A stretch of DNA of 24,490 bases from DATNBT01 sp964579765. Lineage in GTDB: Bacteria > Acidobacteriota > Vicinamibacteria > Vicinamibacterales > CAVVIG01. Each line of letters starts with the position of its first letter. Position 1 is the stretch's first letter. Both the position numbers and the translations under genes were made by a program. The notes under the pieces are model-generated. The model worked only from the letters and a program-made list of their open reading frames with translations. It made no database searches and was not told where the DNA came from. Below, in pieces: positions 1-6,832 of the stretch. The stretch lies in the NCBI GenBank assembly GCA_964579765.1, contig CAZOIK010000363.1:1-24490 (forward strand), written 5' to 3'.

Positions 1-945
1 GGACACTGGGTGACGGTCTTCGAGCGCGCCGACCGGATCGGTGGCCTGCTGCGCTACGGCATCCCCGAATTCAAACTGGAAAAGAAGTACCTCGATCGCC
101 GGCTGGACCTGATGCAGGAAGAAGGCGTCATGTTCCGCACGAGCGCGAACGTCGGCGTGAACGTGCCGATCGCCGAACTGAAGGAAGGCTTCGAGGCGAT
201 CGTGCTCGCCGGCGGATCGACGGTTCCGCGTGATTTGACGGTGCCCGGCCGCAAGCTCGCAGGCATTCACTTCGCGATGGAGTACCTCACGCTGCAGAAC
301 AAGCAGTGCGAAGGCGACAAGGTACCGGTCATCTCAGCGAAGGACAAGCACGTCATCATCATCGGCGGCGGCGACACGGGCGCCGACTGCCTCGGAACGA
401 CCCATCGGCAGGGGGCCGCCAGCGTCCGGCAGCTCGAGCTACTGCCGCGTCCGCCCGAAATGCGCGCCGCGAGCAACCCCTGGCCGCTCTGGCCGAACGT
501 CTTCCGCACGTCGTCTGCGCACGAAGAGGGCGGACAGCGGATGTACTCGATCGCGACGACGCACTTCTCGGGCGACGGGCAGGGGCGGGTGAAGGCGCTC
601 CACGCGCACAACGTCGAGATGACGATGGCCAACGGCCGACCGTCGTTCACGCCGGTGAACGGCAGTGAGTTCGAGCTTCAGGCGGATCTCGTGCTGCTGG
701 CCATGGGCTTCGTCGGTCCAGAGAAGAACGGCCTGCTGACTGATCTGGGCGTGAAGATGACCGACCGCAACACGGTCTGGCGCGACCAGAACTGGATGAC
801 GTCCGTGCCGGGCGTGTTCACCGCAGGCGACATGCAGCGCGGTCAGTCGCTCATCGTATGGGCGATTGCGGAAGGCCGCAGCTGCGCGCGAGGCGTCGAT
901 CTGTATCTGATGGGCGCGTCTGAGCTGCCGGCGCCTCTACCGTGA
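1..945 (+). CDS. gltD: Glutamate synthase small (beta) subunit, 5'-truncated by window edge
   Basis: This is the C-terminal two-thirds (about 314 residues) of an NADPH-dependent glutamate synthase beta chain or close homologue. The subunit passes electrons from NADPH through FAD and Fe-S clusters to the large subunit, which makes glutamate from glutamine and 2-oxoglutarate in the cytoplasm. The frame is open from base 1, so the N-terminal Fe-S domain lies upstream. Visible motifs are the FAD-domain stretch ERADRIGGLLRYGIPEFKL near the start, the NADPH-binding IIGGGDTGADC near base 360, and the C-terminal FAD motif GVFTAGDMQRGQSLIVWAI near base 810. All are typical of GltD and related dihydropyrimidine or sulfide dehydrogenase subunits. 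The large subunit gltB is not visible, so a GltD-like partner of another oxidoreductase cannot be excluded. Its stop overlaps the convergent serS stop by 9 bases. Confidence 0.9.
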   Translation, partial: GHWVTVFERADRIGGLLRYGIPEFKLEKKYLDRRLDLMQEEGVMFRTSANVGVNVPIAELKEGFEAIVLAGGSTVPRDLTVPGRKLAGIHFAMEYLTLQNKQCEGDKVPVISAKDKHVIIIGGGDTGADCLGTTHRQGAASVRQLELLPRPPEMRAASNPWPLWPNVFRTSSAHEEGGQRMYSIATTHFSGDGQGRVKALHAHNVEMTMANGRPSFTPVNGSEFELQADLVLLAMGFVGPEKNGLLTDLGVKMTDRNTVWRDQNWMTSVPGVFTAGDMQRGQSLIVWAIAEGRSCARGVDLYLMGASELPAPLP

Positions 946-2220
946 AATGACCTCGCGTCCGTCCATATACGGACGCAGCGCGGGCGGGATCACGATCGAT
1001 CCGTCCTTCTGCTGTCCGTTTTCCAGAATCGCGATCAGCGCGCGGCCGACGGCAACGCCCGAGCCGTTCAACGTGTGGACGTGCTCGGCTTTCGCGCTGC
1101 CGCCCGCGCGAAACTTGATGCCCGCCCGCCGCGCCTGAAACGCCTCGGTGTTGCTGCAGGACGAGATCTCCCGATACGCCTTCTGGCTGGGCAGCCAGAC
1201 CTCGAGGTCGTACGTCTTGGCGGAGGCGAAGCCCATGTCGCCGGTGCAGAGCAGCACGCGCCGGAACGGCAGCTCCAGGCGCTTCAATACTTCCTCGGCG
1301 TTCGCGGTGAGCGTCTCCAGCTCGTCGTAGGACTGCTCTGGTACGGTCAGCTTCACGAGCTCGACCTTGTCGAACTGGTGCTGTCGAATCAGTCCGCGGA
1401 CGTCCTGTCCGTACGAGCCCGCTTCGCTCCGAAAACACGGGGTGTATGCCGTGTAGCGGATAGGCAGCTCCCGGCCGTCGAGAATCTCGCCGCGGTGCAT
1501 GTTGGTCAGCGGCACTTCGGCCGTCGGAATCAAATAGAGATCCCAGTCCCCTGCGATTTTGAACAAGTCCGCTTCGAACTTGGGCAGGTTGCCCGTGCCT
1601 GTAAGCGAGGCCGCATTGACGAGCACCGGGGGCTCGACCTCGGTATAGCCGTGCTCGCGCGTGTGCAAATCGAGCATGAACGAAATCAGCGCGCGGGCCA
1701 GGCGCGCGCCTGCGCCGGTGAGCACCGAAAACCGCGCGCCGGACATCTTGGTTGCGCGTTCGAAGTCGATGATGCCGAGCGCGGTGCCGAGGTCCCAATG
1801 CGGCTTCGGGTCGAAGTCGAACGTGCGCGGCTCGCCGTGCCGATGGATCTCCACGTTGTCAGCCGAGCTCTTCCCCACCGGCACCGAGGCGTGGGGCAGG
1901 TTCGGCAGCTGTTCGAGGGCGATGTCACGCTGATGCTCGATGGAATCGAGCTGCACACCGAGCTGCTTGATCTGCTGCGCACGCATTTTGCTAGCTTCGA
2001 GGGCGGGTCCGGCGTCGCGGCCTTGCCGTTTGGCTTTGGCGATCTCGTCGCCGGATGTGTTTTGCTGGCGTTTAAGTCCTTCGTACTCGCCGATCAGTCG
2101 GCGGCGCAGCGCTTCAAACGTCGCGATGTCGCTCAGGGCTTTGTCGGCATCGAGTCCACGATTTCGCAGCCCGGTACGTACTTCGTCCACGTGGTCACGG
2201 ATGAAGATGGGGTCCAGCAT
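937..2220 (-). CDS. serS: Serine--tRNA ligase
   Basis: This is a 427-residue class II aminoacyl-tRNA synthetase that charges tRNA-Ser (and tRNA-Sec) with serine in the cytoplasm. Residues about 30-105 are charged and heptad-like, matching the long antiparallel coiled-coil arm that grips the tRNA. The catalytic core shows TAEVPLTN (233-240), motif 2 FRSEAGSYG (263-271) and motif 3 VGRALIAILENGQ (from about 391). Length is normal for bacterial SerRS. The start is ATG 2220 because a GAGG sequence lies 4 bases before it on the minus strand and the protein begins MLDPIFIRDHVDEVR, like other family members. It is divergent from galU and convergent with gltD, overlapping the gltD stop. No terminator can fit between those two stops. 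Confidence 0.97.
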   Translation of the reverse strand: MLDPIFIRDHVDEVRTGLRNRGLDADKALSDIATFEALRRRLIGEYEGLKRQQNTSGDEIAKAKRQGRDAGPALEASKMRAQQIKQLGVQLDSIEHQRDIALEQLPNLPHASVPVGKSSADNVEIHRHGEPRTFDFDPKPHWDLGTALGIIDFERATKMSGARFSVLTGAGARLARALISFMLDLHTREHGYTEVEPPVLVNAASLTGTGNLPKFEADLFKIAGDWDLYLIPTAEVPLTNMHRGEILDGRELPIRYTAYTPCFRSEAGSYGQDVRGLIRQHQFDKVELVKLTVPEQSYDELETLTANAEEVLKRLELPFRRVLLCTGDMGFASAKTYDLEVWLPSQKAYREISSCSNTEAFQARRAGIKFRAGGSAKAEHVHTLNGSGVAVGRALIAILENGQQKDGSIVIPPALRPYMDGREVISR

Positions 2221-2231
2221 GCTACCTCGGC

Positions 2232-2244
2232 TATAGATTCTATA
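2232..2244. promoter_or_regulatory. Palindrome in the serS/galU divergent promoter region
   Basis: The sequence TATAGA-T-TCTATA is a perfect 6-base inverted repeat with one central base, in the short gap between divergent serS and galU. Each arm resembles a -10 hexamer, so it could serve both directions or act as an operator. No convincing -35 is visible at 17 bases for either side. Function is inferred only from position and symmetry. Confidence 0.35.
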
Positions 2245-2263
2245 TGCGACTTGGATCAGCCTC

Positions 2264-2272
2264 TGCTACGAT
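2264..2272 (+). promoter_or_regulatory. Candidate extended -10 (TGCTACGAT) before galU
   Basis: TGCTACGAT is an extended -10-like motif. The same TACGAT hexamer is the -10 of the better supported rpmH promoter in this window (20775-20780). No good -35 is seen. If it is used, transcription would start at about 2279-2280, at the in-frame GTG of galU, giving a leaderless or nearly leaderless message. This is inference. Confidence 0.35.
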
Positions 2273-3176
2273 GCGACCGGTGAGCAGCTCCTCCGTGCGC
2301 AAAGCCGTCTTTCCCGCCGCGGGACTCGGCACGCGGTTCCTGCCAGCGACGAAAGCGCAGCCGAAGGAAATGCTGCCGCTGGTAGACAAACCGATCATCC
2401 AGTACGGCGTCGAAGAAGCCGTCGCTTCCGGCATCTCGAACATCATCCTGGTGACCGGGCGCGGCAAGAACGCGATCGAAGATCATTTCGACGTGTCGGT
2501 CGAGCTCGAGACGTTCCTCGAAGCCCGCGGCAAGCGCGAGCAGCTCGAGGAAGTCCGCAAGATCTCCAACCTGATCAATTTCGCATACGTCCGTCAGGGC
2601 GAGCCGTTGGGCCTCGGACATGCCGTGCTCGTCACGCGCGAGCTGGTCGGCGACGAGCCGTTCGCCGTACTGCTCGGCGACGACGTGATCGACGCCAATC
2701 CGCCCGCGATCCGGCAGCTTATCGACGTGTTCGATCGCGTCCACGGCCCGGTGCTCGCGGTTGAACGCGTCCCGCGCGAGAGCATCTCGAGCTACGGCGT
2801 GATTGCCGTGGACACGTCGGCAGATCTGGGGCCGGGGGTGTACAAAGTCCGCGATCTGGTGGAAAAGCCGCCGCGCGAGGAGGCGCCCTCCGATCTCGCG
2901 ATTATTGGACGCTACGTGCTGACGCCGGACATTTTTCCTGCCCTGGCGGCGACTAAAGCGGACCGGACGGGTGAAATCCAGCTCACCAACGGCCTTCGCG
3001 AGCTGTCGAAAACGCGGCCGATCTACGCGTGCGAGGTGAACGGCGTCCGCCACGACACCGGCAACAAGCTCGGCTATCTCAAGGCCACCGTTTACTTCGC
3101 GATGCGGCGGCCGGATCTGGCGGAGCCGTTCGTCGAATATCTCGAGGCGTTGCAGCGCCAGCTGGTCCGGCGCTAG
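2271..3176 (+). CDS. galU: UTP--glucose-1-phosphate uridylyltransferase
   Basis: This cytoplasmic nucleotidyltransferase makes UDP-glucose and pyrophosphate from UTP and glucose-1-phosphate. UDP-glucose feeds polysaccharide, LPS and trehalose synthesis. Diagnostic motifs are AAGLGTRFLPATKAQPKEML near the N-terminus, followed by LVDKPIIQYGVEEA (sugar-nucleotide binding), the central VEKPPREEAPSDLAIIGRYVL, and GEIQLTNGLREL. The length of about 300 residues fits bacterial GalU. Three in-frame starts exist: ATG 2244, ATG 2271 and GTG 2280. None has a Shine-Dalgarno sequence. I chose 2271 because it leaves a normal short N-terminus (MRPVSSSSVRKAV). GTG 2280 would fit a transcript starting from the TACGAT -10. 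Its stop overlaps the convergent FmdB-type gene by 4 bases. Confidence 0.95.
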   Translation: MRPVSSSSVRKAVFPAAGLGTRFLPATKAQPKEMLPLVDKPIIQYGVEEAVASGISNIILVTGRGKNAIEDHFDVSVELETFLEARGKREQLEEVRKISNLINFAYVRQGEPLGLGHAVLVTRELVGDEPFAVLLGDDVIDANPPAIRQLIDVFDRVHGPVLAVERVPRESISSYGVIAVDTSADLGPGVYKVRDLVEKPPREEAPSDLAIIGRYVLTPDIFPALAATKADRTGEIQLTNGLRELSKTRPIYACEVNGVRHDTGNKLGYLKATVYFAMRRPDLAEPFVEYLEALQRQLVRR

Positions 3177-3469
3177 TCGCCGGACTTCTTTTCGCTCGCC
3201 GCACCCGCGGCTGGCGCCGGGTCGGATTTCGCCGTGTCGGGTTTCGCCGCTTCCGACCTATTCTTCGATTCCTTGCCGTCCGACCCGCCGCTCTTCGCGT
3301 AGTCGGTGACGTACCATCCCGTGCCTTTGAACTGGAACGCCGGAGCGGACTGCATCTTGTGCACGGCCCCGCCGCAGACCGGACAGACGTCAATCGGCGG
3401 ATCCGAGAACTTCTGGATCTTCTCGAAGCGGTGCCCGCACTTCTCGCACTCGTATTCGTAGATCGGCAT
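3173..3469 (-). CDS. FmdB-family zinc-ribbon protein
   Basis: This is a 98-residue protein whose first 50 residues match the FmdB/CxxC_CxxC regulatory-protein family: MPIYEYECEKCGHRFEK, then CPVCGG. The four cysteines at 8, 11, 29 and 32 form a zinc ribbon. The sequence FQFKGTGWYVTDYAK at about 46-59 is also characteristic. The tail (60-98) is a low-complexity Lys/Ala/Ser/Pro-rich extension, probably disordered. The family was named from a putative regulator of the formamidase operon, but its molecular role is not firmly known. The ATG at 3469 lies 2 bases after the stop of the upstream DUF885 gene on the same strand, so the two are probably co-transcribed. The 3' end overlaps the galU stop. 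Confidence 0.9.
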   Translation of the reverse strand: MPIYEYECEKCGHRFEKIQKFSDPPIDVCPVCGGAVHKMQSAPAFQFKGTGWYVTDYAKSGGSDGKESKNRSEAAKPDTAKSDPAPAAGAASEKKSGD

Positions 3470-3471
3470 GG

Positions 3472-5130
3472 CTAGTCGAGCAAGTCTCCCGTGTCGTCGG
3501 TCAGCATCAGCGCGCGATGCAGCCACAACGGCGCCGTGCCGTGTCCGAGCAGTGTGTCGTGAAAGGCCTTGAGCGAGAACGCCTTTCCCTGCTGCTGCTT
3601 GTAGTCGTTGCGCAGCTTCAGCAGCATGAGCTTGCCGAGGCTGTACACGAGGTACGTCGGATCGAACGTGCCGCGCTCGGCTTCGCGGCGCGCGCCGGCC
3701 TCTTCCATGAAGGCCTCGTCGCGGAAGAACCGGACACCCTGCTCCACGGACCAGTCGTCGGCGTGCAGACGGATGCACACGACGAAGCGCGCCAGGCGCA
3801 CGAGCGACTCGGCGAGCTGGCCGAGGCGGATGCCCTGATCCTGCCGCCCGAAGCCGGCCTCGATCATCATCGCTTCGCAGTAGTGCGCCCAGCCCTCGAT
3901 GAACGAGGCAGGCGCAAAGAAGGTCGATTTGCGCGCTTTCGATTCGACACGCCTCAGATGTTGATAGTGCAGGAAGTGGCCTGGATAGACTTCGTGAATG
4001 GAAATGGACCAGAGCGTCGGCCGGTTGTAGTCCCGCATGTGCTCTTCCTGCCGATCGGGCGGCCACGACGGATCGACGTCGGTCAGGTAGTAGTACGCGC
4101 GGCTTGGCTTCGACTCGAACGGCCCGGGCGTCCACATGCTGGCAAACGACCAGCGATAGAAATCCGGCGTCGGCGCGACCATGACCGGTTCTCCATTCGG
4201 AAGGGAGACGATCTTCTGCCGCTCGAGGAACGTCGCCAGCTCGTCCAGCTGCGTCTGGCCGACGGCGACGAGTTCGCCGGGACGGGGATGATCGCGCTTG
4301 GTCTTGGCCCAGGCGGCCAACGGGTCGCCGCCGTTCATCTTGCCCGCGAGCGAACGGAACGCCTCCTGCGTCGCCTGCAGTTCCCGCATCGCGATGGCGA
4401 GCAACCGATCGACGGGTAGTGAAACGCCCTCGTCAAGCCGCAGCTTCTGCTCGAAACGCGCGTGCCCGAGACGAAACGACGCGCGCGCCTTCGGCGCCAT
4501 CTCTGTTTCGAGATGCTGGATGAATGCCGCGACCGCCTGCGATGCCTCGGCCTGAGCGTCTGCCAGGTCGCCGAGCAGGTGCAGGTCGTCGAGCGCCGCA
4601 AACGCCTTTGGCAGATCGTCGTCGATGAACTTGAGCGCGCCGCGCATCGTCTCGATGCCGACCTTGACGAAGATGCCGGGCGGATCGGTGATGTTGTCGC
4701 GGGCGGCTTGAATCAGACGCGGCGTCTGACGGAGCTTCGAGAGCACGCGACGCGCGCGCTCCTCGACCGGTGCGTGCGTGAAGAGCGCCTGGCCTGCGAG
4801 GCTCGACGCGAGGATGTCCGCGTAGTACTGGGGGTTCTTTTCCCACGTGCGAACTTCCTCCAGCTCGAACATGCGCGCGCGCAGGTGGTCGGCGAGCATG
4901 CGGTGCTCGAGCCGCTCGACGCTGGTCAGGCCCTCGGGCCGGATGTCCTCGAGCCGCCGGAGGTAGCCGGCCAGCGCGTGCGTATCGCTGTCGATGCCGT
5001 GGCGGCTGAAGTTCTCGAGCAGGTCGTCGTGCGTATGAACGCCGTCGAAATTCGCATGCGTCGGATGCGTTTCATACAGATATCCGAGCAGGTCATCGAC
5101 AAAATGCGGCAGAGGTTCGGACGCGTTCAT
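3472..5130 (-). CDS. DUF885 family protein, predicted zinc metallopeptidase-like
   Basis: This 552-residue protein belongs to the DUF885 family, predicted helical zinc-dependent peptidases of unknown substrate. The key signature is HEVYPGH at 379-385, the HExxPGH variant in which two histidines and the glutamate should bind and activate zinc. It is followed by IEGWAHYCEAMM (411-422), whose glutamates could supply the third ligand. A conserved YYYLTDVDPSWP segment (346-357) precedes the site. The start ATG 5130 gives MNASEPLPHFVDDLLGYLYE. A TTG at 5145 is an alternative. Neither start gives a signal peptide or lipobox, although many relatives are exported, so a cytoplasmic location is likely here. 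An FmdB-type gene follows by 2 bases. Physiological function is unknown. Confidence 0.85.
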   Translation of the reverse strand: MNASEPLPHFVDDLLGYLYETHPTHANFDGVHTHDDLLENFSRHGIDSDTHALAGYLRRLEDIRPEGLTSVERLEHRMLADHLRARMFELEEVRTWEKNPQYYADILASSLAGQALFTHAPVEERARRVLSKLRQTPRLIQAARDNITDPPGIFVKVGIETMRGALKFIDDDLPKAFAALDDLHLLGDLADAQAEASQAVAAFIQHLETEMAPKARASFRLGHARFEQKLRLDEGVSLPVDRLLAIAMRELQATQEAFRSLAGKMNGGDPLAAWAKTKRDHPRPGELVAVGQTQLDELATFLERQKIVSLPNGEPVMVAPTPDFYRWSFASMWTPGPFESKPSRAYYYLTDVDPSWPPDRQEEHMRDYNRPTLWSISIHEVYPGHFLHYQHLRRVESKARKSTFFAPASFIEGWAHYCEAMMIEAGFGRQDQGIRLGQLAESLVRLARFVVCIRLHADDWSVEQGVRFFRDEAFMEEAGARREAERGTFDPTYLVYSLGKLMLLKLRNDYKQQQGKAFSLKAFHDTLLGHGTAPLWLHRALMLTDDTGDLLD

Positions 5131-5151
5131 GGCTGTGATGGTCAATCCTTG

Positions 5152-5161
5152 ATAGTACAAT
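5152..5161. promoter_or_regulatory. Overlapping divergent -10 elements between DUF885 gene and rsmI
   Basis: On the plus strand TACAAT (5156-5161) would place a transcription start near 5168, just before rsmI. On the minus strand TACTAT (complement of 5152-5157) would place one near 5145, just before the DUF885 gene. The two overlap in one AT-rich island in otherwise GC-rich DNA, so only one polymerase could bind at a time. Neither has a strong -35, so this is a candidate only. Confidence 0.45.
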
Positions 5162-5181
5162 AAACGTTCCCCGCGAACCGA

Positions 5182-6030
5182 ATGCCCGGCACGCTGTTCC
5201 TCGTCGCGACGCCGATCGGCAACCTCGAGGATGTCACGGCGCGGGCGTTGCGCGTGCTCGGCAGCGTCGCGCTGATCGCAGCCGAGGACACGCGTCGCAC
5301 CGCGCACCTGTTGACGCGATACGCCATCGCCACGCCCACCACCAGCTTCCACGAGCACAACGAGGCGCGCAAAGCGCCGGCGTTGCTGACGCGGCTGACG
5401 GCCGGCGACGACATCGCCCTGGTCTCAGACGCCGGGACGCCACTGCTGTCGGATCCCGGTCGCCATCTGGTCCAGATGGCCATCGACGCAGGAATCCGGA
5501 TCGAGCCCCTGCCCGGCCCGAGCGCGATCGTCACGGCCCTGGCCGTCTCAGGATTCGCGACGCACCCCTTCACGTTTCTGGGGTTCCCTCCAACTGGGTC
5601 GAAAGACCGTGAACAATGGATGCGTGCGTTGTCGGACGCGAAACACACCGTCGTGTTCTTCGAGTCTCCTCATCGGATTCGGCGGACGCTCGAGGACATC
5701 CGCGCCCGCATCGGCAACTGTCAGGCCGTCGTGTGTCGAGAGCTGACTAAGATTCACGAAGAATTGGTTAGGGGACCTATTGATGCAATCCTTGAGCGAG
5801 CATCAATCGAGACTGGGGAGCTCACAGTAGTTCTGAATTGCGGTCATTTGACACATAATGACGTCGCGATATCTATTTCAGACGACCAGATGGCTGAACA
5901 ATTTGGTCACTTAACACAATCTGCTGGCTTCACTCGACGCGCAGCTGTGCAGCGGCTCGCCAGGCAGTACGGGCGACGTCCTAACGACGTCTACGCGGCT
6001 GTCGAGCGTGGAAAGAAATTGGTCAAATGA
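5182..6030 (+). CDS. rsmI: 16S rRNA (cytidine-1402 2'-O)-methyltransferase
   Basis: This is a 282-residue SAM-dependent tetrapyrrole-methylase-fold enzyme that 2'-O-methylates C1402 of 16S rRNA in the ribosomal P site, tuning decoding accuracy. Family motifs are VATPIGNLEDVTARAL (8-23), AAEDTRRT (33-40), VSDAGTPLLSDPG (81-93) and PLPGPSAIVTALAVSGF (109-125). Length is normal and the C-terminal domain is intact, ending in RRAAVQRLARQYGRRPNDVYAAVERGKK. The ATG at 5182 has no clear Shine-Dalgarno but sits about 14 bases after a likely transcription start. Base composition changes inside the gene: by hand count 5761-5940 is about 47% GC, against 70% for 5221-5280, so residues 194-253 use unusually AT-rich codons. 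The frame stays open, so the gene is probably functional. Confidence 0.95.
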   Translation: MPGTLFLVATPIGNLEDVTARALRVLGSVALIAAEDTRRTAHLLTRYAIATPTTSFHEHNEARKAPALLTRLTAGDDIALVSDAGTPLLSDPGRHLVQMAIDAGIRIEPLPGPSAIVTALAVSGFATHPFTFLGFPPTGSKDREQWMRALSDAKHTVVFFESPHRIRRTLEDIRARIGNCQAVVCRELTKIHEELVRGPIDAILERASIETGELTVVLNCGHLTHNDVAISISDDQMAEQFGHLTQSAGFTRRAAVQRLARQYGRRPNDVYAAVERGKKLVK

Positions 6031-6060
6031 TAGATCGGACTCAGAGGCTCGCGGCCTCGC

Positions 6061-6089
6061 TTGACCGGTTGAAACCGTTCTGCTACCTT
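6061..6089 (+). promoter_or_regulatory. Candidate sigma-70 type promoter upstream of the TPR gene/glmU/glmS run
   Basis: TTGACC (6061-6066) and TACCTT (6084-6089) are separated by exactly 17 bases, and the -10 is preceded by TGC, giving an extended -10. The spacer contains an inverted repeat, CGGTT-GA-AACCG (6066-6077), which could be an operator. A small hairpin (AGGCG/CGCCT, 6104-6118) would lie in the transcript leader. This is the only promoter-like sequence seen before the TPR-glmU-glmS-helicase run. Confidence 0.5.
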
Positions 6090-6127
6090 ACGCGGCTTCC
6101 GAGAGGCGGAGAACGCCTGAAACCGCG

Positions 6128-6799
6128 ATGGCGAAGCAGCAGCGCCGGCCTCAACCACGCCTGACGAAGGAACAGCCCGCTCCGTCCACAGCGGCGAAGC
6201 TGGTTCAGGCGCCCCTCGCGCCTCAGGCGCCGACGGAGCCTCCGTCCGCGCCGGTTCGACGCTCGACGTACGTGGAGGCCGTCGCCTGCTACGAACGCGG
6301 CCTCGAACGCCTCCAGCAGCACGACTACAGCGGCGCCGCCGACCTGTTCGAAACCGTGCTACGGCAATTTCCCGAGGAAAAAGAACTCCACGAGCGCGTG
6401 AAGGTCTATCTGAGCGTCTGTCGGAAGCAGGCCGCCACTATCCAGGCCTCTCCTCAGACGGTCGAAGAACGCCTGTTCGCCTCGACGCTCGCGATTAACG
6501 GCGGCCGCTACGACGAGGCGATCTCGCATCTGCGGCTCGTCCGCGACGAAGATCCAGACAACGATCACGCGTTGTACATGCTCGCCGTCGCCCACGCCCA
6601 GCGTGGAGAGCTCGCCGAAGCCGTCGCGCACGTGGAGCGCGCCATCGCCCTCAACCCGGACAACCGGGCGCTCGCGCGCACCGACCCGGATCTCGATCCG
6701 CTCCGCGACGACGAGTCGTTCCGTGCGGCCGTCGAGGCGCCGCCACAGGCGCGGCTCGAATCACGGCGGCGGCCGGTCCGTCCACGTTCCGCGCGATAA
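6128..6799 (+). CDS. Tetratricopeptide-repeat protein of unknown function
   Basis: This is a 223-residue protein with a basic, Gln/Pro-rich N-terminus (about 1-45, probably disordered) and several TPR-like helical pairs. These are at about 48-83 (ACYERGLERLQQHDYSGAADLFETVL), 112-144 (RLFASTLAINGGRYDEAISHLRLV) and 146-179 (HALYMLAVAHAQRGELAEAV...ALNPDN). The tail RTDPDLDPLRDDESFRAAVE is a common ending of bacterial TPR proteins, followed by an Arg-rich stretch. There is no signal peptide or membrane helix. TPRs make protein-protein contacts and the partner is not evident. It lies 33 bases before glmU in the same direction and probably shares its transcript. I do not recognise a named orthologue. 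Confidence 0.8.
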   Translation: MAKQQRRPQPRLTKEQPAPSTAAKLVQAPLAPQAPTEPPSAPVRRSTYVEAVACYERGLERLQQHDYSGAADLFETVLRQFPEEKELHERVKVYLSVCRKQAATIQASPQTVEERLFASTLAINGGRYDEAISHLRLVRDEDPDNDHALYMLAVAHAQRGELAEAVAHVERAIALNPDNRALARTDPDLDPLRDDESFRAAVEAPPQARLESRRRPVRPRSAR

Positions 6800-6832
6800 T
6801 TACTCTCCGGGGCTGGGCGCCGGCTCCGGACG

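Noticed and set aside
6044..6058. Hairpin GAGGC-TCGCG-GCCTC after rsmI as a terminator
   Set aside because: The stem is only 5 pairs and no T-run follows; a -35-like TTGACC begins right after it. It is too weak to call.
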